A stretch of DNA of 64,000 nucleotides from Gammaproteobacteria bacterium LSUCC0096 (GTDB taxonomy: Bacteria > Pseudomonadota > Gammaproteobacteria > Pseudomonadales > Litorivicinaceae). The DNA lies in the NCBI GenBank assembly GCA_008087055.1, contig VIEA01000001.1:1364014-1428013 (forward strand). Reading direction: 5' to 3'. The notes under the pieces are model-generated. The model was not told the DNA's origin and did no database searches. It saw only the letters and a list, made by a program, of their open reading frames with translations. Positions 48,501-56,111 of the stretch are shown one piece after another. The translations under genes and the position numbers were made by a program. How positions within the stretch are numbered: the stretch's first letter is position 1; each line of letters starts with the position of its first letter.

Positions 48501-48652
48501 CAATGGCGACGACGATTGTCTTTGGTCTGGCCTACGGAACTGTTCTGGTGTTGATGATTGTGCCATCTGTTCTTAGTTTGATTGAACGAAATCGTAATCG
48601 AACAAATTCCGCGCATTCTGGGTACACAGTTGCTGAAGAGCCGTCTCACTAA
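45533..48652 (+). CDS. RND efflux transporter (second pump)
   Basis: This 1039-residue RND protein has porter domains beginning TFELDIITVSVAWPGATAEDVQEGLTVPIE, helix 4 GVIVDDAIVVAEDTL with both Asp residues of the proton relay, and helix 10 SGIVINDSIVLVDTYRR. It uses proton entry to extrude unknown compounds. The start is GTG. The 3' end runs 80 nt antisense into the tatD-like gene. Residues differ clearly from the first pump in the window, so it is not a recent duplicate. Confidence 0.9.
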   Translation: MIGFVHMFAKHRVAANLLMVIMIIAGAIGVDRLRTQFFPTFELDIITVSVAWPGATAEDVQEGLTVPIENAIEELAVIDSIDATSQFGSASFRIELVEGTNLSQALDDISQRIDQNLTLPEGAEDPMVSSLTRYEDISNLLITGPLTPFELQKLALQAEQELLARGIRKVDFRGLPTREMQIETTAETLASLGLTLDTLADRILTQARDLPAGTAGRDDGERQLRSLEQGRSQTDISNTLIALDGSPIGTRLGDIAIVRDRVDPKAPYLTYKGQPAVEIIPQRTENDSTLAMAEITNQWIAEAQPLLPSGTQLIVLDERWQYLNDRINLLLENGLTGLLFVVIILYLFLNQRVAFWVTLGIPVSFLATLAILWMIGGTINMISLFGMIMALGVIVDDAIVVAEDTLSLYQSGQTPLNAALHGSERMLAPVVSSSLTTIAAFSPLLIVGGIIGSILKDIPIIVICVIVASLIECFLILPGHLQQSLNRGHRHDEGKIRQALDRGFIHFRDNVFKPFVGTILKAPALTLVTALTLFVLSIGLISGGRVKFTFFPSIDGTTLWAGAQFTTGTTPQEVDQFLNHLEDTAQAVNDEFGGTVIRHTLQQHRQLSAPGVRGGTGDHYGTLKVILTGELEGPPNDAIIDAWRAKIKLPGGIEKFSIRQAQGGPPSKPIEIKLTGGNAEILKAASLEIQDALRRYPGVSNIDDDLPFGAEQLVVKLTPQGRQLNLSSQQLARQLRSAFEGRTLQTFYEDGIEIDVLLSLSETERDRLATLDQLPIITPNGTIVPLPVVASFEARRGLDELRRTDGQMSIVVSADVNNLTANAAEILTDVRTNALPEITAKYGLKSNIQGRAQDREETFADMKVGVLVALTMIYIILAWVFSSYSWPFAVLIAIPLGLTGAIGGHWLMGLDLTVLSLFGFFGLSGIVINDSIVLVDTYRRLIQAGEDHMEAIVKASCLRFRAVLVTSLTTIAGLTPILFETSPQAQFLIPMATTIVFGLAYGTVLVLMIVPSVLSLIERNRNRTNSAHSGYTVAEEPSH

Positions 48653-49316
48653 GATTGAGATCATGCGCTAAAACACGTCCAATCATTGGCAAGTGAGCCG
48701 GCGAGCCTTCTTGCTTGCCAGCAATCGGTAGATCTGGCGCATCACTCTCGAGCAATATCCGATTTTTTGGAATCGATTGAAAAACAGATAATGCACGAGG
48801 CTTCGGATCTCGCGTCATCAACCCTCCAGCGCTCAGATACCCACCCAGCGAGAGATATTCTTTTGCAATGTCCATCGATCCATTAAATGCGTGGATAACA
48901 AAACGTTCAGAACAAACCTTCTTCAGTGAGGAGATCACATCATTATGAGATTTCACGGCATGAATAATGACTGCGCGATCCTGCGACCGAGCGAGCGCTA
49001 ACTGACTTTCAAATGCATCAATCTGAGCAGTTCGTTCGGGCATTCCAGATCGAAAATCAAGACCAATTTCACCAATTGCACTCTGCTGATGCCGGAGCAA
49101 CAAGTCTTCAAGAATTGAAAGCCAATCGAATGTTTGATTGAGATGGTGCGGATGAAGCCCAAATGCTACCTGTGGAACTCTGTCTTCGATCCAAAGCCAC
49201 TGATCAGGATGTGTACCCGTCGCAATAAAACTGACGCCGACTGAACCTGCTTCCTTGAGCACTTGAGCAGGAGGGGAAGACATCAACTCAAGATGAGTAT
49301 TGATATCAACCCACAT
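48573..49316 (-). CDS. TatD-family metallohydrolase-like protein
   Basis: From the ATG at 49316 (MWVDINTHLE) the product is 247 residues. Family motifs GLHPHH, AIGEIGLDF, VIIHAVKSHNDVI and ILLESDAPDLP are present. The first metal motif, normally HxH (DTHCHL), reads NTH, so one His ligand is Asn6. Phosphodiesterase activity may be lowered or metal binding changed. It follows prfC by 3 nt. A TTG one codon earlier is an alternative start. Confidence 0.82.
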   Translation of the reverse strand: MWVDINTHLELMSSPPAQVLKEAGSVGVSFIATGTHPDQWLWIEDRVPQVAFGLHPHHLNQTFDWLSILEDLLLRHQQSAIGEIGLDFRSGMPERTAQIDAFESQLALARSQDRAVIIHAVKSHNDVISSLKKVCSERFVIHAFNGSMDIAKEYLSLGGYLSAGGLMTRDPKPRALSVFQSIPKNRILLESDAPDLPIAGKQEGSPAHLPMIGRVLAHDLNLSETALQQLCTQNARNLFDYDFVQSN

Positions 49317-49319
49317 CAA

Positions 49320-50900
49320 TCAATGCTCTCGCGTTTCCAAGAACTGAACGTCTGGCCATCGTTCTTGCATCAATTGCAGATTCGCTCGTGACGGAGCGAG
49401 ATAGGTCAAGTATCCACCGCCATCATCTGCAAGATGTTCGTAGGCCTTCTTCTTAAAATCGGCGAGCATCTTAGGATCATCACATTTGATCCAACGCGCT
49501 GTGTGGACGCTAATTTGGTCGTAGACCGCCTCCGCTTTATATTCATCAAGAAGACGAAATGCGACCACATCAAACTGCAATACACCCACCGCACCAACGA
49601 TCAAATCATTATTTTTATGGGGCATAAAGACCTGTGTTGCACCCTCTTCTGATAATTGCGTTAACCCTTTTTGAAGTTGTTTTGTTTTCAACGGATCTTT
49701 AAGTCGGACTCGACGAAATAATTCAGGGGCGAAGTGCGGAATCCCAGTAAATTGGAGATCCTCGCCCTCTGTAAACGTATCGCCAATTTGAATCGTGCCA
49801 TGATTATGTAGACCCAAAATATCACCTGGATACGCTTCTTCAGCCGAGGCACGGTCGCCAGCCAAAAATGTCACCGCATCAGAGATACGCACATCTTTGC
49901 CAATCCGTGTGTGTTTGATTTTCATGCCCTTTTTATAAGCTCCAGAGCACACACGCAGAAACGCAATACGATCACGATGCTTCGGATCCATATTGGCTTG
50001 AATCTTAAACACGAAGCCTGAAAACTTCTCTTCAGTTGGATCGACAGATCGTGTTTCTGTGTCACGAACAATCGGCTTTGGAGCGTATTCGACAAAATCA
50101 TCGAGCATCTCGCGAACACCGAAGTTGCCCATTGCTGTACCAAAAAATACAGGAGTGAGTTCACCTGCCAAGAATCGTTCTACCTCGAATTCTGGAGTTG
50201 CTTCTCGCACAAGCTCAACTTGATCTGCAAAGTCCTGCCACTCAGATCCGAGCAACTCGCGCGCCTCTTCTGAATCAAGACCTTCAATCTTTACATCATC
50301 AGGAATCCGGTCGCCTTGTCCTTTTACGTAGACGTGGATCGTATCGGTTCTTAAGTGGTAAACGCCTTTGAAATGCGGACCCATTCCGATTGGCCATGTG
50401 ACGGGAGTCGCTTCAATTTTTAAAACGTCTTCAACTTCATCCATTAACTCGATCGGATCGCGAATATCGCGGTCCAACTTATTGACAAATGAGACGATCG
50501 GAGTGGTTCTCAAACGGCACACCTGCATCAGCTTGATTGTGCGGTCCTCAACACCCTTTGCACCGTCCAGTACCATCAGCGCAGAATCGACGGCGGTCAG
50601 CGTCCGATAGGTATCTTCAGAAAAATCTTCGTGCCCCGGCGTATCCAAGAGATTCACGACACGATTTTTATACGGAAACTGCATCACTGAAGTTGTTACT
50701 GAAATACCGCGCTCCTGCTCCATCTGCATCCAGTCAGATGTTGCATGGCGAGAGGCTTTGCGCGCTTTAACAGTACCAGCAACAGAAATCGCATTACCGA
50801 ACAACAGAAGCTTTTCTGTCATTGTCGTTTTACCAGCATCCGGGTGCGAGATGATTGCAAATGTGCGGCGGATCGCACCTTCCCGTTCAATTTGATTCAC
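49320..50900 (-). CDS. prfC: Peptide chain release factor 3
   Basis: This GTPase of about 526 residues has [16 protein letters not shown] (P-loop), [24 protein letters not shown], and domains II and III typical of RF3. It recycles RF1/RF2 after termination. The start is probably GTG at 50900, with GAGA upstream; a TTG at 50912 is possible. It sits between phaC and the tatD-like gene. Confidence 0.95.
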   Translation of the reverse strand: MNQIEREGAIRRTFAIISHPDAGKTTMTEKLLLFGNAISVAGTVKARKASRHATSDWMQMEQERGISVTTSVMQFPYKNRVVNLLDTPGHEDFSEDTYRTLTAVDSALMVLDGAKGVEDRTIKLMQVCRLRTTPIVSFVNKLDRDIRDPIELMDEVEDVLKIEATPVTWPIGMGPHFKGVYHLRTDTIHVYVKGQGDRIPDDVKIEGLDSEEARELLGSEWQDFADQVELVREATPEFEVERFLAGELTPVFFGTAMGNFGVREMLDDFVEYAPKPIVRDTETRSVDPTEEKFSGFVFKIQANMDPKHRDRIAFLRVCSGAYKKGMKIKHTRIGKDVRISDAVTFLAGDRASAEEAYPGDILGLHNHGTIQIGDTFTEGEDLQFTGIPHFAPELFRRVRLKDPLKTKQLQKGLTQLSEEGATQVFMPHKNNDLIVGAVGVLQFDVVAFRLLDEYKAEAVYDQISVHTARWIKCDDPKMLADFKKKAYEHLADDGGGYLTYLAPSRANLQLMQERWPDVQFLETREH

Positions 50901-50962
50901 AGTGAGTCTCAATCAATATTCAATGCGCGCGAAGTGTATAGAAGAGTCGTCAAAACACCAAA

Positions 50963-52561
50963 CTAAGGCTGTTTCACATAACGACCCGGAGCTTCTTCGA
51001 TGACTGGTCGAAGGCCTCCACCCGGCTTCGGCGGGCTAACTTCATCACTGGCATAAGACAATAGAAATTCATTCCATGTCACCCACCAGCTACCCTCGCG
51101 TTTTTCAGCCGATTGTTTGTTGAACGGATCTTTTGAGTTCAACACGTAATGATGATGGCGATTCTTTGCTGGCGGAGTGATCACACCCGCATTATGACCG
51201 CCCTCGCCGAGCACGCACGTCGGTGTCTTACTGAAATGCCTCGCAGCCATCATCACACTTGGCCATGGACTGATGTCATCACTCTCTGCACCAAAAAGAA
51301 ATACTGGACATGTGATCGAAGCGATATCGATGGTTTGACCCGCCAGCTCTATTGGCGTGTCCGCAACCAGCGTGTTGTTGAGATACAGCTCTTCTAATAC
51401 CCACAACACAAGAGACGCAGGCGTTCGTGTTCCGTCGCCGAGCCAGTGCAAGAGTGGAAAAGGCTTACCGCGCTGACCCAAGACATATGAATTGAGGACG
51501 CGACCAAACAAAAGATCATGAGGACGCAAGCTTGCGAAAGTTCTCAACATCAGTTCAGCGGGCAAATAGCCCATATCGGTCAATGGTTTTCGGATCGATT
51601 CAATACTGTCCGCTGACACAAAATGTCCAAGCGGCCCGGGGTCCTCGTAATCCAGCAAAGTGGTTAGTAGCGATAAGGAGGCGATGCGATCTTCTCCACG
51701 TGCGCTGAGCCAAGCAGCGAGAATAGTCGCGATGACTCCACCTGCGCAGTACCCCATCAACTGTGTTTTCGCTCGAGGAAGCATGCGTTCAATCTGATCC
51801 AGAGCCGCAAGTGCCCCATCTAAAACATAGTGGGTCATCTCATATGGAGCGAGCATTTCGGTTGGATTCACCCAACTGATCAAGAAAACAGTGTGGCCTT
51901 GATCGACAAGCCAACGCACCATTGAATACTCGCCAGACAGATCAAGGATGTAAAAACGATTCACAAATGCCGGAACCAACAATACGGGATTCTCATATAC
52001 CGTGGCTGTATTCGGTCGATATTGAATTAACTGAAATAACTGATTTTCAAATACAACATCACCAGGAGTCGAAGCGAGATTCTGACCCAAGGAAAATGCA
52101 TCCGGTCGAATTGTGTCCGGTAGCATTGCGCCAGCCAAAATATCTTGTCGCCAGTTTTCGAGCCCTTGCTCGACGTTGATTTCACCAGACTCGATAGTTG
52201 TCCGAAGTTTCGCTATCAGATCATCTGTTGCCTGGACTTGGCGAATTAACCAAAGAATTTGAGATCGATCGAAGCAATCGATCTCTGGAAATGATGAAGT
52301 TACCTCATCAAATAGTCGCGCCCAGGATGAATCATCGGTATCCGTATCGAGGAGCGCCCGCAGAATCTTAGGTAATAGATCACCCGAAAATTCCCGAAAA
52401 CGTTCAGGATCTTCAACAGAGAGAGAGGTCAGCAAACGACCGAATTCATTGACTCCAGACGGCTCAAAGAACTTAAGGAGCTGACTTTCGGCATTCAGCC
52501 TCGAAAGCCACGCTTGAATCCATTCGTGTTGTGAGGGGTCAAAGCCCTGTAATCCCTGCAA
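50963..52561 (-). CDS. phaC: Class I polyhydroxyalkanoate synthase PhaC
   Basis: The product is about 532 residues from the TTG at 52561, which has AGAGG 6 nt before it. It has the alpha/beta-hydrolase fold with the lipase-box Cys in MGYCAGGV (Cys272), Asp in AESDDISPW and His in LGEGGHNAGV. It polymerises hydroxyacyl-CoA into storage granules. A longer frame to 52693 overlaps phaR and is not family-like. The N-terminal region is acidic and variable, as usual. Confidence 0.93.
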   Translation of the reverse strand: MQGLQGFDPSQHEWIQAWLSRLNAESQLLKFFEPSGVNEFGRLLTSLSVEDPERFREFSGDLLPKILRALLDTDTDDSSWARLFDEVTSSFPEIDCFDRSQILWLIRQVQATDDLIAKLRTTIESGEINVEQGLENWRQDILAGAMLPDTIRPDAFSLGQNLASTPGDVVFENQLFQLIQYRPNTATVYENPVLLVPAFVNRFYILDLSGEYSMVRWLVDQGHTVFLISWVNPTEMLAPYEMTHYVLDGALAALDQIERMLPRAKTQLMGYCAGGVIATILAAWLSARGEDRIASLSLLTTLLDYEDPGPLGHFVSADSIESIRKPLTDMGYLPAELMLRTFASLRPHDLLFGRVLNSYVLGQRGKPFPLLHWLGDGTRTPASLVLWVLEELYLNNTLVADTPIELAGQTIDIASITCPVFLFGAESDDISPWPSVMMAARHFSKTPTCVLGEGGHNAGVITPPAKNRHHHYVLNSKDPFNKQSAEKREGSWWVTWNEFLLSYASDEVSPPKPGGGLRPVIEEAPGRYVKQP

Positions 52562-52642
52562 CCAAAGCCTCTCAAACTTTTTGCGCTCGCATCCATTTGT
52601 GAGTATCGTGCGTAATAATAATTCACGAAAGCGGTCATTCCC

Positions 52643-53098
52643 ATGCGTACATTGAAAAAATACCCCAATCGCCGTCTCTACGATACATCTCAAAGTTGCT
52701 ACGTTACCATCGATAACGTCAGGGATTTAGTTTTGGGTCATGAACGCTTCCGTGTCGTTGATTCAAAGTCTGGCGAAGATCTCACCCGTTCGATCCTGTT
52801 ACAAATCATCATGGAGCAAGAAAATGACGCCGGTGAGCACGTATTAACAAATGAAGTTCTCCAACATCTCATCCGGTTCTACGGATCTGGAATGCAAACC
52901 AATATGGCTCACTTCCTCGAGCAATCCATTTCATTTTTCTTGAATCAACAGGAAGCGATGCAAGATCAGGTTCGTTCCGTTATTGGTACAAACTCACCAA
53001 TCGGAATGTTCCAAAAAATGGCCGAAGACAATATGAAACTTTGGGAATCAATGTCCCAGACCATGCTTGGCAAAAAACCTTCGACCAAAGACGAATAA
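52643..53098 (+). CDS. phaR: PHA synthesis repressor PhaR
   Basis: This 151-residue protein starts MRTLKKYPNRRLYDTSQSCYVTIDNVRDLV, the DNA-binding domain, followed by the PHB-accumulation domain (ILLQIIMEQENDAGEHVLTNEVLQHLIRFYGSGMQ). It senses free PHA and represses phasin genes. It is divergent from phaC (81-nt gap) and upstream of the phasin. Confidence 0.93.
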   Translation: MRTLKKYPNRRLYDTSQSCYVTIDNVRDLVLGHERFRVVDSKSGEDLTRSILLQIIMEQENDAGEHVLTNEVLQHLIRFYGSGMQTNMAHFLEQSISFFLNQQEAMQDQVRSVIGTNSPIGMFQKMAEDNMKLWESMSQTMLGKKPSTKDE

Positions 53099-53106
53099 TT
53101 TTTTTG

Positions 53107-53117
53107 GTGCAACGCAC
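53107..53117. promoter_or_regulatory. Candidate PhaR operator 1
   Basis: GTGC-AAC-GCAC is an inverted repeat just upstream of the predicted phasin -35. With following AAAA it is almost identical to operator 3. Confidence 0.5.
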
Positions 53118-53126
53118 AAAAAAGTG

Positions 53127-53154
53127 TTGACGTTGCACTGCAACATGGTATCTT
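53127..53154 (+). promoter_or_regulatory. Phasin promoter with palindrome in the spacer
   Basis: TTGACG (53127-53132) and TATCTT (53149-53154) are 16 nt apart. The palindrome GTTGCA-C-TGCAAC (53132-53144) fills the spacer, so a bound repressor would block RNA polymerase. PhaR proteins are known to bind TGC-rich sites. Confidence 0.6.
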
Positions 53155-53165
53155 TCTCTCAAATC

Positions 53166-53180
53166 TTGTGCATCGCACAA
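53166..53180. promoter_or_regulatory. Candidate PhaR operator 3
   Basis: TTGTGC-ATC-GCACAA is a perfect 6-bp inverted repeat downstream of the -10. GTGCATCGCACAAAA matches operator 1 at 14 of 15 positions, 61 nt apart. Confidence 0.55.
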
Positions 53181-53202
53181 AACTGTTGAAAGGGGAATTA
53201 CT

Positions 53203-53568
53203 ATGTACGCAAAAATGATCGAAGATATGCAGGCTAACATGAAGCAAGCGTTTGACGTTAAATCATACGAAGTTGCTATGAAGCCTATGACTGACTTGTT
53301 CGAAATTAACAAAGCAACTGTTGAAGCATTGGCTGAACAGCAAACCGCTCTTGTTAAAGAACTTGTTGAAGGCGCGATGGAGCAAGCTAAAGCTCTTTCA
53401 TCTGAAAAAGATATGGCTGCTGTTGTTGAATCACAGAAGTCTTACCTTCAGGGTCTTCAAGCTCGCCTAATCGACGCTGCTAAAGCTTCACAGGAAACTC
53501 TTGTAAAGAGCCGTGACGAAGCGACTAACATCGTTAAGGGCGCTATCGAGACAGCAACTAAGCACTAA
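53203..53568 (+). CDS. Phasin (PHA granule-associated protein)
   Basis: This 121-residue protein is fully helical and amphipathic, rich in Ala, Glu and Lys, with no Cys or Trp. MKPMTDLFEINKATVEALAEQQ and KALSSEKDMAAVVESQKSYLQGLQARLIDAA are typical of phasins. It coats granules made by PhaC. A strong AAGGGG-type ribosome-binding site precedes it, and a strong terminator follows. Confidence 0.92.
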   Translation: MYAKMIEDMQANMKQAFDVKSYEVAMKPMTDLFEINKATVEALAEQQTALVKELVEGAMEQAKALSSEKDMAAVVESQKSYLQGLQARLIDAAKASQETLVKSRDEATNIVKGAIETATKH

Positions 53569-53585
53569 TCGCTCTGCTACTCGAG

Positions 53586-53617
53586 AAAAAGAGGAACTTC
53601 GGTTCCTCTTTTTTTTT
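53586..53617 (+). terminator. Rho-independent terminator after the phasin gene
   Basis: AAAAAGAGGAAC and GTTCCTCTTTTT form a 12-bp stem around a TTCG loop, followed by more T residues. A textbook terminator. Confidence 0.95.
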
Positions 53618-53664
53618 GCGCAAAACACCCTACCATTAGGGGAATAACATCAAGGATATTCCCC

Positions 53665-54657
53665 ATGACAGATTTCCGCGCTTTACGCTTGCATCAGACA
53701 GACACGTCAGCACCAGACGTCAAAATTGAACGATTGACCAAAGATGATTTATCAATTGGCAACGTCCTCATTGCCAATGAGTTCAGCTCCCTCAACTACA
53801 AAGATGCGCTCGCAGTCACAGGCAAAGGAAAAATTATCCGCGATTTTCCAATGATTCCCGGTATTGATGCTGCCGGCGTTGTTCTTGAATCTAGCGATCC
53901 AAGCTTCCACGAAGGTGAACATGTGATCCTCACAGGTCATGGCGTTGGTGAAACACATACCGGAGGTATGTCGGAGCAAGTGCGTGTTCCAGGTTCCTAT
54001 TTAGTAAAAACACCACAAGCTCTCGATAGCAAAAAAGCAATGCAATTTGGAACAGGCGGACTGACGGGAATGCTTTGTGTGCTCGCGGTCCTCGATGCAG
54101 GCTTAAAGCCCGCTGACGGGCCGATCGCTGTCTCAGGCGCTGGTGGCGGCGTTGGCGGGATCGCCACCACAGTACTTTCAACCCTCGGATATGAAGTGCA
54201 TGCAATCACCGGAAGAGAATCTGAGCACGCTCGATTGAAAGAACTCGGCGCAACAGAGATTTTGAATCGCGCCGACTTTGCACGCGATCCTAAGCCGCTT
54301 GAAAGCACTCGCTTTGCAGGTGCGATCGATACAGTTGGTGGTCAGGTCCTTGCGACACTCATCCCTCAGATTATGTATAACGGAGTCATCGCAGCAACAG
54401 GTAACGCTGGTGGATTCCAGTTCTCAACAACCGTGTTCCCGTTTATCTTGAGAAATATTCGTTTGCAAGGTGTTGACTCTGTTCATGCGCCAACAGAAAT
54501 CAGAGAGCGTGCGTGGCAATTACTCTCAGAGAACGTCACAACCGATCAGTTGGATGGAAGCACACGCACAATCGGCCTAGACCAAGTCGTCGATACAGCA
54601 GAGCAACTGATTAATAACGAAGTTTCAGGACGGATCTTGATCGACGTGCGCGCTTAG
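53665..54657 (+). CDS. acuI: Acrylyl-CoA reductase AcuI / YhdH-type quinone oxidoreductase
   Basis: This 330-residue zinc-free medium-chain reductase has MIPGIDAAGVVLES, VSGAGGGVGGIATTVLSTLGYEV (NADPH fold) and the C-terminal ILRNIRLQGVDSVHAP, a signature of AcuI/YhdH. It reduces acryloyl-CoA to propionyl-CoA, important when cells use DMSP or 3-hydroxypropionate. Its stop overlaps the gshB stop antisense (TTAG). Confidence 0.87.
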   Translation: MTDFRALRLHQTDTSAPDVKIERLTKDDLSIGNVLIANEFSSLNYKDALAVTGKGKIIRDFPMIPGIDAAGVVLESSDPSFHEGEHVILTGHGVGETHTGGMSEQVRVPGSYLVKTPQALDSKKAMQFGTGGLTGMLCVLAVLDAGLKPADGPIAVSGAGGGVGGIATTVLSTLGYEVHAITGRESEHARLKELGATEILNRADFARDPKPLESTRFAGAIDTVGGQVLATLIPQIMYNGVIAATGNAGGFQFSTTVFPFILRNIRLQGVDSVHAPTEIRERAWQLLSENVTTDQLDGSTRTIGLDQVVDTAEQLINNEVSGRILIDVRA

Positions 54658-55709
54658 TGCGCGCCGTCTAAGTGTTGACGCAGTTCTGCTAAGCGACTTA
54701 ATCGAATTTCCAATTCAGAATGCTTGGCGTGACGTTCGGCAACCAAACGCTCAACATAATCAAGCACATTCTTTTCGAGCTTCTTACGGCTCAACCGATT
54801 GATGTTGGTGATACCACCCGGATTCAAGACGTTCACTTCAAGCAGTTTGTTGCCGATCAAATCGAGTCCGACAAAGTGCAAACCGTCCGCCATCAGTTGC
54901 GGTCCAATTTTTCGAAGCAACTGGTGTTGCTCATCAGATAATGTCACTTTATGCGCTGTCGCACCTGCTTGGATATTGGCTCGAATATCATCAGGAGACG
55001 GCTTTCTTTGATACGCACCTAAATATTCACCGCCCAGCATCAAAACACGCACATCGCCCTCTTGAGCAGCCTCAAGATATTCTTGGAGAATCACGTAGTT
55101 GCTTTGCCCATGATTGGTATCGATATAGAAATCCAATAGAGAATTCAAAGATCCTTGTGCCTTCGTTTCAAGCAAAATCACACCACGACCACCAGATCCA
55201 TCCAGTGGTTTTAAGATCCAACGATCCCGATCCGATTCCCGGATGATTCGCTTGAGATAATCCTTATTCTTCGATACGTATGTTTCAGGTAAATACTCAG
55301 GTCCAACGGTATGAAAACTGGTTGTGTAGATTTTATTGTTGGCTTTTCGAATCCCGTCAACATCATTCAACACAACCGTTTCCGCTTTGATGGAATCTAA
55401 GAAGTTCAACACAATTGGATCAAGCGGAGGATCACGCCGAACAAAGATTGCATCCAGCGAGTGGAGTGGGAGCATCTTTTCAGTCAGTGTCACCTTCTTA
55501 TAAAAGCTCGGCACAGCCTCTGAGACTTTCCCCTCGACATTGATACGCCTGGCGAAGCCATACGCCACGTTGTCTCGAACGGTGAGATTCCTTGGGTACA
55601 AAATATACGTTTGATGGCCACGTGCGACTGATTCACGAATCATCGCAAGCGTTGAACTTTTACCGGGAGTCATCTCGGTCCAATCAGCAACTACAAAAGC
55701 AATCCGCAT
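54654..55709 (-). CDS. gshB: Glutathione synthetase
   Basis: This 351-residue ATP-grasp ligase has an N-terminal RIAFVVADW fold, the FVRRDPPLD segment, WILKPLDGSGGRGVILLE (ATP lid) and LLEVNVLNPGGITNIN (metal site). It adds glycine to gamma-glutamylcysteine. A Lys/Arg-rich helical tail of about 35 residues follows the usual end. Glutathione made here could feed CydDC and glyoxalase I. Confidence 0.92.
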   Translation of the reverse strand: MRIAFVVADWTEMTPGKSSTLAMIRESVARGHQTYILYPRNLTVRDNVAYGFARRINVEGKVSEAVPSFYKKVTLTEKMLPLHSLDAIFVRRDPPLDPIVLNFLDSIKAETVVLNDVDGIRKANNKIYTTSFHTVGPEYLPETYVSKNKDYLKRIIRESDRDRWILKPLDGSGGRGVILLETKAQGSLNSLLDFYIDTNHGQSNYVILQEYLEAAQEGDVRVLMLGGEYLGAYQRKPSPDDIRANIQAGATAHKVTLSDEQHQLLRKIGPQLMADGLHFVGLDLIGNKLLEVNVLNPGGITNINRLSRKKLEKNVLDYVERLVAERHAKHSELEIRLSRLAELRQHLDGAH

Positions 55710-55742
55710 GGAAACCTCCGCGGCAGGGGGAATGAAGCGGCG

Positions 55743-56003
55743 CTATGAATACAATCGATTGGTCGTCTCGGCAAGCGAAATATCACGTGAGGTCACACCT
55801 TTTACATCGTGCGACCACCAATCCACTCTCACAACACCCCAACTTACAGTGATTTCAGGATGATGATCTGCTGCATCCGCGGCTTCACCAACACGGGTAG
55901 CAAAGGCCATAGCCTGCGTGAAATTGTCAAACTGAAAGGTCCGAGTCAGCACATAAACTCCATTCTTGAGTTCGCGACTCCAGCCTTGAGGGGCGCGCTC
56001 CAT
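55743..56003 (-). CDS. phhB: Pterin-4a-carbinolamine dehydratase
   Basis: This 86-residue protein starts at the ATG at 56003 (MERAPQGWSREL) with GAGG 5 nt before it. The active-site region ADAADHHPEITVSWGVVRVDWWSHDVKGVTSRD is intact. It recycles tetrahydrobiopterin made by aromatic amino acid hydroxylases or acts in molybdopterin-type chemistry. No hydroxylase gene is in the window. A TTG further upstream gives 92 residues but a poorer spacing. Confidence 0.87.
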   Translation of the reverse strand: MERAPQGWSRELKNGVYVLTRTFQFDNFTQAMAFATRVGEAADAADHHPEITVSWGVVRVDWWSHDVKGVTSRDISLAETTNRLYS

Positions 56004-56111
56004 CATCACCTCTCTGGTCAATATTTACTCAATTAGAACAACAGCTTATCACGACTCATCACAGCTTTAAATCACTACCGAAACACATCCATGTATCGGC
56101 AGTCATCGCAC

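Noticed and set aside
52562-52693. N-terminal extension of phaC
   Set aside because: It runs antisense into phaR, does not resemble PhaC, and a TTG with a strong ribosome-binding site exists at 52561.
54646-54664. GCGCGC repeats around the acuI/gshB stops as a terminator
   Set aside because: They can pair but have no U tract on either strand, and they lie within coding sequence.
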